Shown here in pieces: positions 19,703 to 27,895 of a DNA stretch of 33,276 bases; the stretch's first letter is position 1; each line of letters begins with the position of its first letter. The position numbers were made by a program, and so were the translations under genes. The notes beneath the pieces were generated by a model. It did no database searches, was not told the origin of the DNA, and worked only from the letters and a program-made list of their open reading frames with translations. Source of the DNA: Candidatus Cloacimonadota bacterium (GTDB lineage Bacteria > Cloacimonadota > Cloacimonadia > Cloacimonadales > TCS61); the NCBI GenBank assembly GCA_021735645.1, contig JAIPGP010000040.1, forward strand, positions 1-33,276, in the 5' to 3' direction.

Positions 19703-22700
19703 CTATTTTAATAATAACATTCTCCGACAATAAAATTCACTACCGGTCTGCAATCTATAAAAATATATTCCGGAAGATACTTCCTGACCATTCTCTCTAA
19801 TGCCATCCCAGTTAACCTCGTATCTCCCCGCAGATTTATGCTCATCAACCAGCTTCTTCACCTTTTGACCCTTGATGTTAAACACTTCTATCTTCACATC
19901 GCAAGCCTTTGACAGCTCATACTTGATATAGGTCTCGGGATTAAAGGGATTAGGATAATTCTGCTGTAAAATTGTACTTTCAGGTAATTCACTGCCCTGA
20001 TTCCCATCTGCATAAGGCATTACTGTTATTGGAATTGTATAAATTTCCCAGTTATCTGATGAGATAATTAGTTCAGCAATATGCTCTATCTCCTCCAAGT
20101 TGCTGGTATCTATATCTATTACTATCCCAGCACTCTCCCCCACTGCCAGTCTGCCTGATGCCGGTTCTGTATCTATCCACTGTAATGGAAGTGATTGCTC
20201 TATTTCAAGGTAATAATTAATGGGTAATGTTCCGGCATTTGATATGCTGACTTCAGTGGCTGCCTGCTCACCCCAAACTATCTCTATATACATACTGTCT
20301 GTATCAGCACAAATTGCTGATTGTCTGTAAGCTGTTAACTCAATTTCACCTTCCCAATTCCCCTGCTCTGATTCCAGCCACACTTTTATTGCAAAGCTAT
20401 GCTGATCGGGGACATTATCACTGATAGCTATCATAAAAGCATCTTCCAGAAAGCCTGTCTCACCTGAATTTATCTCAGCACAATAACCACCAGCTTCTGT
20501 TAAAAAGATATACTGATCATTCACTTCTGCTTCCACATTGATTTCACTGGCACTCATGCCCCCGATATTCTCTATCAGAAGATTGATCATCACGTCTTCT
20601 CCTGCCTGCAGCATACCATTTTCATCACCGCTGACAGCGTACTCTGCTATTCTCAGCCAGGGTTCATCTTCGGGTATTCTTCCGGTTGTAAAAATTATTG
20701 CTGAATTATTCTCCAAATGTCTGGCTGCTGCTGGATAGGCATTATCATAAGTATATTGCATTCCACGTGTAGCACTGGCATCTTCCAGTCCTATTGTGCA
20801 ATATTGCCCATGATTTGAAAGTGACCAGCCATAGGTGCCGATATTCACATTATTAAATACCTGATACTGGATTTTTATTTCGCTGTCACCTGTGATTGTA
20901 GGATAAAAAGCCGCATCATAAATGATGATTTCAAATGTCTCCAGCTCATTGTTATTATCGTTATACATCCTCAGCCATTCAATTATATAGTAATGCTCAA
21001 TATCGTCATAATGCACGTATATCTGCGATTGCCCTGCACCAGACTCTGTATGAAGATCATCCCAGAACGCTGCTATCAGCGGACTTGGACCCAAAGGTCC
21101 CGGAATACTCCAGTTAGTAAATGATGTCACGTCACTGCCCCCCGGGCAGATCCAGCCTGAGGTGGCAACTGTGATCAGATCATATTCCTCTCCATAAAAC
21201 ACAAACTTAAAATCATTCGGGATATTCACATCTGCCATATCCACATCTTCTTCGGGTGTTTCTAAATCCAGTAATGTGCCCACTCCCACTAAATCCACCC
21301 ATTCATATTCGGGACAGGATTCATAACCGCTATCTTCATCATCATAACAGTAATAGCCATATTCGTCTGGTCCCAGTGGATCACTTGCACTCACTGCCCC
21401 CACATTTATCACAGTCATTACTTCATGATCGTAACCACTTGCACTGCTCAAATGCAGCCGCACGGGTATTTGCGTTCCCGGGATTATCTCACTGCCGGAT
21501 GTTATAATAAAGCTGTCATCACTGTTTCCTGCGATCTCCCCTGGTTGAATATCTCCAAATTCTGACTGTCCGCCGGTAATCATTATTCGACTGTCCCGGC
21601 AAAGCAATTCCCCTTCGATTGCCTGAGCTGCCAATCCTCCCAGGTTTTCCAGATCAAAATAACACTCAACCGTTTCCCCAGGCTCTATAAGACCATTATC
21701 ATCTAATACCGTAAAAGCACTGATACTCAAATTTGCACCCACAATTTCCAGATTGACCGGCACTGTCCAGGCTTCATCTTCATAACGCAATATCAGTCGC
21801 AGCGGAACCTTCATTCCGCCTAAGGCAGAATCATCCACTATCAGCATCAAATCAGAATCCAATACTGTCCCTCCGCTGATCATGCCATCCAGTTCGGTTT
21901 CATCACACAGCACTTCAACAGCGCTACAATCAGTTTCCAGCTCCATTATCACCTGCTCCGCATTATTATTTCCATTGTTATGAACCGCTATTCCCAAGCC
22001 AATTGTTTCTCCTGGATTAGCAATGCCGTCATCCCCGCTATCATTTAACTCAATCAATTCAAGACTAAAACTTAAATCGGCTTGCACCATGCTAAATTCT
22101 TCCAGAAATGGTATCATATTATGACTGGTAATTGTAACTTCATAGTCTTCACCCAGCATCATTCCAGTCTGTTCAAGATAATACATCCCGCACACATCAG
22201 TAAATCCTGTCTGATAAAAATCCTCGCCTCGCACAGTTACCAAAGCACCTTCTAAAGGTGCTCCATGCTCGTCTAAAATATATACCTGCCAGTTATTAGC
22301 ACCATAAGAAAACTCTTCTTCACAAAATACGTTCATCTGCTGCGGTACCCCTGTCCATAATTCCAGAGACGGATCTCCAAATAAATTATTGCAGTGCAGC
22401 CATCTATCTACATGATTATCCGGATTTTGGGGATATTGCTCATACATATTCAGCTTGCCACGCAATAATGCCCCACCCGGAGTATAGATATTATCCACAA
22501 ATATTCCATAAAATGCACCCCCTGTCATTGCATTATTAAAACAGGTGGATGTTGTTGCTGTAGATGTCCCAAGCGCTGCTATCCCGCCTTTAGGATTTGA
22601 TGAGCTGCCGGCTTTCACAAATTCCTCTGCTACACTTTCCAGACTCATCGATCCGGAATGACAGGTTACCATTGTCGCAAAAGGCAGCATCCAGCCATTC

Positions 22701-23956
22701 GTTAAGTTAGCAATATTCTCATTATTCCACCCGCTCATGGTTAATTCATCACGCATACACACATAACTGCTTCCCTGATTTAGTGCGGTGTTAAAAGGAC
22801 CTTCTAACTGACCATTATAAAGCTCAGTAAATTCAAAATTGCTGTTATGATGTAAAATATGAGATTCCACCGCTTCACAGCAGGCTATTTTTGAAGCTCC
22901 GCCAAAAACAAACATGATTGCTTTTTCATACCAGTCCAGATTGCCCAGATAAGGTTGCTTCTCATAATGTATTACTTTAGAGATCATCGTTTGCAGTTCC
23001 AGAATAGTATGCACCGAGAACCTGCCGATCATTACATCAGCTATCAGATCATCTCCTTCCAGCAGCGAGTATGGATTATCACCTTCTCCATTATCTACAA
23101 GTTCTATCCAGGTAGGTAACACTATGTCTCCATTCACATCTCCAACTAAAATCACATACTCCGGCGGATTGTCCCAATTATCATAAGCATTCTGGAGATA
23201 TGCCTTTATGGCTATATTTGTATTCCCGATATCACCGGTGTTCAACATATTTACTTCAAAGCCCTTCTGCTCCTTCCAATCCTTTAAATACTCCAGATTT
23301 GCGCTCATTCCAGGATAATCAGGATAGATGATTAAGAGCGATGGCTTTTGGTACTCGTCACGCCTGCCACCTGTTTCAGCATTGCCTGCGTAACCAGACC
23401 ATCCCTGGTCCGATTTATTCAAGATCACAGATTGATAGAGATTTTCAAAAGCCCGGGAAGATTTCCTGATTACTGTTTTACTGTTTATACCTCCACTGCC
23501 AGACACTGATATTTCCACATTGATATCATTATAGATATTAAGCTCGCCCTGCTCTGCATTATATTGAAATGGACAAAACGTAACTGCTACCAGCCGCACA
23601 TCCCGCATGATCACAGGCTCACCTATTCTCACAATCTCACCAGCAGATTCACTCTCATAGTTCAACACCAGCTTACGCGTCTCCTGCTCTGTAGCGAGAA
23701 TCTCAAAAGTTACATTGCCCTCAGCCGGAATTGCCACTAAACGGCTATACACCGGCAGCTCCTGCTCCTTAGTTTCCAGGCCTTTCACTAGCTGCTCCTC
23801 ACCATCATCAAAACTGAATTCCAAAATTATCCTGCCTGCTTCAAGCTGGTCATAATCAATTAATGATTTCCCCGATAATTCTAAAATATCATCCCTGTTT
23901 CCCCATAACCCTGCACCCAAAACCATCACCAGAATTAATTGGATAATTTTCTTCAA
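19703..23956 (-). CDS. C25 (gingipain-like) family protein with FlgD-Ig/T9SS-type C-terminal tail (B)
   Basis: KPSLLIIYPDYPGMSANLEYLKDWKEQKGFEVNMLNTGDIG, PEYVILVGDVNG, ADVMIGRFSVHTILELQTMI, LPFATMVTCHSG; tail NYPNPFNPETYIKYELSKACDVKIEVFNIKGQKVKKLVDE. Confidence 0.92.
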   Translation of the reverse strand: MKKIIQLILVMVLGAGLWGNRDDILELSGKSLIDYDQLEAGRIILEFSFDDGEEQLVKGLETKEQELPVYSRLVAIPAEGNVTFEILATEQETRKLVLNYESESAGEIVRIGEPVIMRDVRLVAVTFCPFQYNAEQGELNIYNDINVEISVSGSGGINSKTVIRKSSRAFENLYQSVILNKSDQGWSGYAGNAETGGRRDEYQKPSLLIIYPDYPGMSANLEYLKDWKEQKGFEVNMLNTGDIGNTNIAIKAYLQNAYDNWDNPPEYVILVGDVNGDIVLPTWIELVDNGEGDNPYSLLEGDDLIADVMIGRFSVHTILELQTMISKVIHYEKQPYLGNLDWYEKAIMFVFGGASKIACCEAVESHILHHNSNFEFTELYNGQLEGPFNTALNQGSSYVCMRDELTMSGWNNENIANLTNGWMLPFATMVTCHSGSMSLESVAEEFVKAGSSSNPKGGIAALGTSTATTSTCFNNAMTGGAFYGIFVDNIYTPGGALLRGKLNMYEQYPQNPDNHVDRWLHCNNLFGDPSLELWTGVPQQMNVFCEEEFSYGANNWQVYILDEHGAPLEGALVTVRGEDFYQTGFTDVCGMYYLEQTGMMLGEDYEVTITSHNMIPFLEEFSMVQADLSFSLELIELNDSGDDGIANPGETIGLGIAVHNNGNNNAEQVIMELETDCSAVEVLCDETELDGMISGGTVLDSDLMLIVDDSALGGMKVPLRLILRYEDEAWTVPVNLEIVGANLSISAFTVLDDNGLIEPGETVECYFDLENLGGLAAQAIEGELLCRDSRIMITGGQSEFGDIQPGEIAGNSDDSFIITSGSEIIPGTQIPVRLHLSSASGYDHEVMTVINVGAVSASDPLGPDEYGYYCYDDEDSGYESCPEYEWVDLVGVGTLLDLETPEEDVDMADVNIPNDFKFVFYGEEYDLITVATSGWICPGGSDVTSFTNWSIPGPLGPSPLIAAFWDDLHTESGAGQSQIYVHYDDIEHYYIIEWLRMYNDNNNELETFEIIIYDAAFYPTITGDSEIKIQYQVFNNVNIGTYGWSLSNHGQYCTIGLEDASATRGMQYTYDNAYPAAARHLENNSAIIFTTGRIPEDEPWLRIAEYAVSGDENGMLQAGEDVMINLLIENIGGMSASEINVEAEVNDQYIFLTEAGGYCAEINSGETGFLEDAFMIAISDNVPDQHSFAIKVWLESEQGNWEGEIELTAYRQSAICADTDSMYIEIVWGEQAATEVSISNAGTLPINYYLEIEQSLPLQWIDTEPASGRLAVGESAGIVIDIDTSNLEEIEHIAELIISSDNWEIYTIPITVMPYADGNQGSELPESTILQQNYPNPFNPETYIKYELSKACDVKIEVFNIKGQKVKKLVDEHKSAGRYEVNWDGIRENGQEVSSGIYFYRLQTGSEFYCRRMLLLK

Positions 23957-23965
23957 TTTTTTCTC

Positions 23966-26872
23966 CTATTTCAATAATACTGCCTTTTGCATAAATTGCT
24001 GTTCTCCCGCTCTCATCTGCACAAAATATACTCCGCTTCCACAAGGTAAATCCTGTGCATTTCTGCCATTCCAGACCTTTTGCCCTGCTCCGGCAGTCAA
24101 TACTTCATCCACAAGAGTAATCACCTTTTCTCCTCTCAGATTATATATTGCTATCTGCACTTCTTGAGTTTTCTCTATATTATAATGCACTGTCAGCTCT
24201 GGATTAAAGGGATTCGGATATATGCTCAGATCACTTGCCAGCGGTACAATGTCATCTTCGTCTGCCGGTAACATACTGATCTCACCCCGCATCTGATACA
24301 GCTTCTGATAATATTCTTCGGCATCTTTTCGCTGCAAATAATTTGCCAGTATCTCACCATTGCCCTGGCAACGATAGGCAAATTCCAGATCATCATAAAT
24401 CTCATTAAGAATCTCAGCTGAAGGCAGAGCATAATTCACCAGCTCCTCAAATTCTCCACTCTCTTCATTATATCTCTCTATATTGATTGTATTATCTCCT
24501 TCCCCTATCTTCAACAGTAGCCCGTCTCCTGCGGCATTCCATTCCACTCCATGCCAGTCCTCCGGCTCTAATATCTCTAATACTACCTCTGCAGGGTCAC
24601 TATTGCCCAACTCATGTCTGTATAGTATTTCCCGTGTCTCGATAAATATGCTGTTACCTTCCAGATATACTTCTCTTACTTCATAACCCGATTCTTCTAA
24701 ACCCACCATTTCCTTATTAATCTCACCATCTTCACTATAGACTATCTCTACAATAAAAGGTTCCTGATACATAATTGCCACATATTCTTCTCCTTCATTA
24801 TCAGCAGTCAATAATTGTACATATTCCCAGGCTTTCATCTCCATATCACCCATTTCTTCCACTTCACTCAAATCAAAATCACTTCTCTTAGAATTACTCC
24901 TGTACTGCTTGAAATAGTTATCCACCTCCACGAAATCAACCGGGTATATCTCATATCCCAGCCTATCATCATTATGATATGCCTTGCCATAACCAACAGA
25001 TTCATGCGTCCCGCCATATAGATGCTCACTATGATTAATTATATAATCATCATGATTGCATGGATCTGTTCCACTTCTATGCGAAAAACCTCCCCTTCTC
25101 TGTGCTATGGAACCAAATACTGTTATCTCACCCCGTTCATAGACGATATCTTCACTGCTCTCTGGCCACACCGGATTATAAAACGGCTTTTCCGTGCCAT
25201 ATGGCGTCACATCTGCCTGCCAGTAATCAGGGTTCTCATAAGGATATCCGCAGGCAGAATATCCTACAGCAGGATAATTGGAATGCAAAATAAATCCTGC
25301 ATCACCTGTATAGCCCTCTGCCGGTGGCATCACATATTTATGAAAATCTATATAACTGAATAATGTGTCATTGCCAGTAAAAGGACTCACTCCTGTAAAA
25401 TCCGGTGTGCTGCCATGCGGATGCTGATATTCAAAACTAAAAATGCCCTCTTCATAACCCGGATAGGCAGAATTCGGGTCAGCAACTCCTAATGCCGCAT
25501 AAGCACCATACAAAGTTATTCCATCGCAATTGGGCGATTCAATTTCCCCTGTATCCGGATCCCAGTGCTTATACTTGATCAAAATACTCTTCTCCGAGAT
25601 CAAACCAAACATGTCTGGACAATCAAAGGGAACTTCTTCACCAGATGCCACACTCTCATAGGTGATGTCATCTGTGATATAAACAGTGTCTGCACTTGCC
25701 CAGGTCACATTCCCACTCACGCTGCCCTCTATCCAAAGCTCACAATAACAGAAGGCTGAAGCGTCCATCAAAGTTACATTAAAGGTAGCATCATCCCAAT
25801 CGATATGAGGTACCTGCACTACATTAGTCCAGATTGAATCACCTATCGCCCACTCAGGATGAAGCGGATCAGGATAACTGTTATATACCGTAAATTCCAT
25901 CTCTTCATATTCAATATCAGCATATCGACAGGTTGCTGAAATGCCATCTATTTTAACAAAAAAAATGTCTCTATCCGCCGAACTATCCAGTATCAAACCA
26001 TTTTCACGCACTTCCAACGCCAACCCGGGTAATTCTATTTCTCCCATCTCTTCCACATAGTCTTCTATGTATCCTCCCCAAAAAATTTCGTCCATAGGCG
26101 CACTGTTTACTGCTGGTGCTCCCGTTGCAAAATCCATTATTGTGCCACCACTCATTACCAGTGCCTGGAACATGGGCCACCCATTATTACTACCACCACC
26201 TGCCTGTTGAATCCAAATGTCTGAATTAGTAAATACTTCACCACCAAATACATCTGGTCCCCAATACTTCAGAGCATCCCAGTTTTCCTCGCTGGCATTC
26301 ACACTGATCATCCTACCCATATAACTCTGAAAACAACATACCGGAATGGAGCTGGGCATTAAACCCAGACTCCATATTTCCTCTCCATCCTGCCATAAAA
26401 AAGGGTCATTATACATATCCGTAAATGGCGATGCCTCAATATCGAATACGCCCCAGTATTCTGCTGCACTCGCCATCATCAAAGCTCCGCTTTCCACATC
26501 TTCATAAAATATCTTCAAACTGCCAGATTCTGATGTTAATACTACCGGCTCCTGATAATAATTCTCCGGCTTCTGATACCAGTTCATATCTAATATCTCT
26601 GGTAAACTCGCCCAACTGACCAGTTCGCTCGAACTAAAACTCGCTCCTCCATCATCGGATCGATATAATTCCAGACAGCTTGTTTCATCTGTTAAATTGA
26701 TTCTCACTATCGCATAACTTACATAAGCTCCAGATAAACTGCAGCCTCCATCTCTATCAAAATAAAAACAGTCTTCGCCTGCCAGATCAATAATTGTTTG
26801 CAGCGGCTCAAACTCCGCTGACAGTAATACCGGTAACATGATAAACATTAAAACAACCATCAACACTCTCAT
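23966..26872 (-). CDS. Large secreted protein of unknown function with T9SS-type C-terminal tail (A)
   Basis: Signal peptide MRVLMVVLMFIMLPVLLSA; AGGAGGT precedes ATG at 26872; tail SIYPNPFNPELTVHYNIEKTQEVQIAIYNLRGEKVITLVDEVLTAGAGQKVWNG...SGVYFVQMRAG; paralogous to 8528-11317. Confidence 0.87.
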   Translation of the reverse strand: MRVLMVVLMFIMLPVLLSAEFEPLQTIIDLAGEDCFYFDRDGGCSLSGAYVSYAIVRINLTDETSCLELYRSDDGGASFSSSELVSWASLPEILDMNWYQKPENYYQEPVVLTSESGSLKIFYEDVESGALMMASAAEYWGVFDIEASPFTDMYNDPFLWQDGEEIWSLGLMPSSIPVCCFQSYMGRMISVNASEENWDALKYWGPDVFGGEVFTNSDIWIQQAGGGSNNGWPMFQALVMSGGTIMDFATGAPAVNSAPMDEIFWGGYIEDYVEEMGEIELPGLALEVRENGLILDSSADRDIFFVKIDGISATCRYADIEYEEMEFTVYNSYPDPLHPEWAIGDSIWTNVVQVPHIDWDDATFNVTLMDASAFCYCELWIEGSVSGNVTWASADTVYITDDITYESVASGEEVPFDCPDMFGLISEKSILIKYKHWDPDTGEIESPNCDGITLYGAYAALGVADPNSAYPGYEEGIFSFEYQHPHGSTPDFTGVSPFTGNDTLFSYIDFHKYVMPPAEGYTGDAGFILHSNYPAVGYSACGYPYENPDYWQADVTPYGTEKPFYNPVWPESSEDIVYERGEITVFGSIAQRRGGFSHRSGTDPCNHDDYIINHSEHLYGGTHESVGYGKAYHNDDRLGYEIYPVDFVEVDNYFKQYRSNSKRSDFDLSEVEEMGDMEMKAWEYVQLLTADNEGEEYVAIMYQEPFIVEIVYSEDGEINKEMVGLEESGYEVREVYLEGNSIFIETREILYRHELGNSDPAEVVLEILEPEDWHGVEWNAAGDGLLLKIGEGDNTINIERYNEESGEFEELVNYALPSAEILNEIYDDLEFAYRCQGNGEILANYLQRKDAEEYYQKLYQMRGEISMLPADEDDIVPLASDLSIYPNPFNPELTVHYNIEKTQEVQIAIYNLRGEKVITLVDEVLTAGAGQKVWNGRNAQDLPCGSGVYFVQMRAGEQQFMQKAVLLK

Positions 26873-26911
26873 CGGATACCTCCTGTATTCATAGTGTCTT
26901 CTATAAAACAA

Positions 26912-26940
26912 ATAATCTCAACTAACTATTTCTTTGTCAA
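26912..26940 (-). promoter_or_regulatory. Candidate housekeeping promoter for the secreted-protein array
   Basis: On the minus strand TTGACA - 17 nt - GATTAT, upstream of SD/ATG at 26872. Confidence 0.5.
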
Positions 26941-27240
26941 GTTTTCTTTCCATCATGTTGCTTATTCGCAGCCTTAACTTTCTCTGTCTTTTATTTCTTC
27001 TTCTATGACGTTATTTATTAATAAGCATAATTCGTTCCATATAATATGTCATCACCTGAACCCTTTATAACAGTCACTTCTCCGCCCCCCGTCACCTGAT
27101 ACCCGCTTATTTTATTTTCACCCCTGTCCACAATGTTCACAACCGGAACTACGTAAAAAAAGAAAATAATCCAGCCATGTCAGAAATTTTTAACCCATAA
27201 CCGGAATAATACTCCTGCCCCCCCCAAATTCCCAAGGTAC

Positions 27241-27276
27241 TATAAGTCCTATAGGTCCTATAGGTCCTATATGGAC
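27241..27276. repeat. 9-nt-period repeat TATARGTCC (x3 plus partial)
   Basis: TATAAGTCC TATAGGTCC TATAGGTCC TATATGGAC. Confidence 0.85.
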
Positions 27277-27307
27277 GAAACAGCAGTGCATTTTTTTATG
27301 CTTTGCT

Positions 27308-27322
27308 TTATCATAATGATAA
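27308..27322. promoter_or_regulatory. 15-bp palindromic candidate operator / upstream activator site 1
   Basis: TTATCAT-A-ATGATAA, perfect 7-1-7 dyad, ~145 bp upstream of the sigma-54-like promoter. Confidence 0.65.
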
Positions 27323-27337
27323 TGGCTTTAAGGTGAT

Positions 27338-27352
27338 TTATCATTATGATAA
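27338..27352. promoter_or_regulatory. 15-bp palindromic candidate operator / upstream activator site 2
   Basis: TTATCAT-T-ATGATAA, perfect 7-1-7 dyad, centred 30 bp from site 1. Confidence 0.65.
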
Positions 27353-27464
27353 GAAGAGACACTGCTTTTTCGGGTTTGGGAGGAGGTGAAATTATTTATT
27401 TATCTCATTTAATACCATAGATATAGGTATGCACTTTGATAAATATTAGGAGAATAATTTATGG

Positions 27465-27481
27465 TTGGCACGGAGCTTGCA
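27465..27481 (+). promoter_or_regulatory. Sigma-54 (RpoN) -24/-12 promoter
   Basis: TTGGCACG-GAGC-TTGCA; GG at 27467-27468 and GC at 27479-27480, exact 12-nt periodicity; predicted start near 27492. Confidence 0.85.
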
Positions 27482-27519
27482 ATAGAAATAAGTAAAAATA
27501 AGAACTGGGGGACAGAGAA

Positions 27520-27579
27520 ATGAGAAGAAGAGAATTTTTGAAGAAATGGAATGAACGCAAAGCTAGATTTGTGAAGTAA
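27520..27579 (+). CDS. Micro-ORF 1, 19 aa: MRRREFLKKWNERKARFVK
   Basis: ATG...TAA; preceded by GGGGGA; first ORF after the predicted sigma-54 start; aligns without gaps to micro-ORF 2. Confidence 0.6.
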   Translation: MRRREFLKKWNERKARFVK

Positions 27580-27590
27580 GGGAGACAAAG

Positions 27591-27653
27591 ATGAAGAAGC
27601 AAAATTTAATAGATATCTGGAATGGACGTCGCACTCGTTATACTCGGAGGTAG
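27591..27653 (+). CDS. Micro-ORF 2, 20 aa: MKKQNLIDIWNGRRTRYTRR
   Basis: ATG...TAG; preceded by GGGAG; shares M1, W10, N11, R13, R16 and conservative matches at 2, 3, 6, 7, 14, 17, 19 with micro-ORF 1. Confidence 0.6.
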   Translation: MKKQNLIDIWNGRRTRYTRR

Positions 27654-27662
27654 TTGAATAAG

Positions 27663-27720
27663 GGGCGACACCAGACTAAGGGTAACTAATACGGAGCCAG
27701 GCAGCCGTAGAGTTGCCCTT
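27663..27720 (+). ncRNA. Structured RNA segment between the micro-ORFs and tldD (unassigned)
   Basis: AAGGGTAACT (27678-27687) pairs with AGTTGCCCTT (27711-27720), one G-U; inner helix TACGG (27690-27694)/CCGTA (27705-27709); upstream GGGCGAC can pair with the same 3' strand. Confidence 0.5.
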
Positions 27721-27895
27721 TGCCAGCATTTGAAACAGCCATTCGGAAGGTTTTCAACCATCAATGAGGTTTTCTTACTGACAGTGTTTGTTAAGTCTCC
27801 AGAAAATATAGAGCAATCAGAAAGAATTTATTTGACGCCTTAATGAAAAATGTAGAAATTATACATGTACTAATACTAAGAAAATGGGAGCAGCT

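Noticed and set aside
25022-25363. Plus-strand ORFs 25022-25363 and 25060-25293
   Set aside because: Antisense to A (23966-26872), mutually overlapping, unconvincing compositions.
27224-27232. C homopolymer tract (cctgcccccccc) as a phase-variation tract
   Set aside because: Lies far upstream of any start codon and outside promoter spacing I can define; no frame to switch.
27663-27730. Possible GEMM (cyclic dinucleotide) riboswitch because of GACACCAG...GGCAGCCGUAGAGUUGCC
   Set aside because: Too short, lacks the GACGCAAAGC-type core and the P2 hairpin layout; resemblance limited to a few words. Kept as an unassigned structured RNA.
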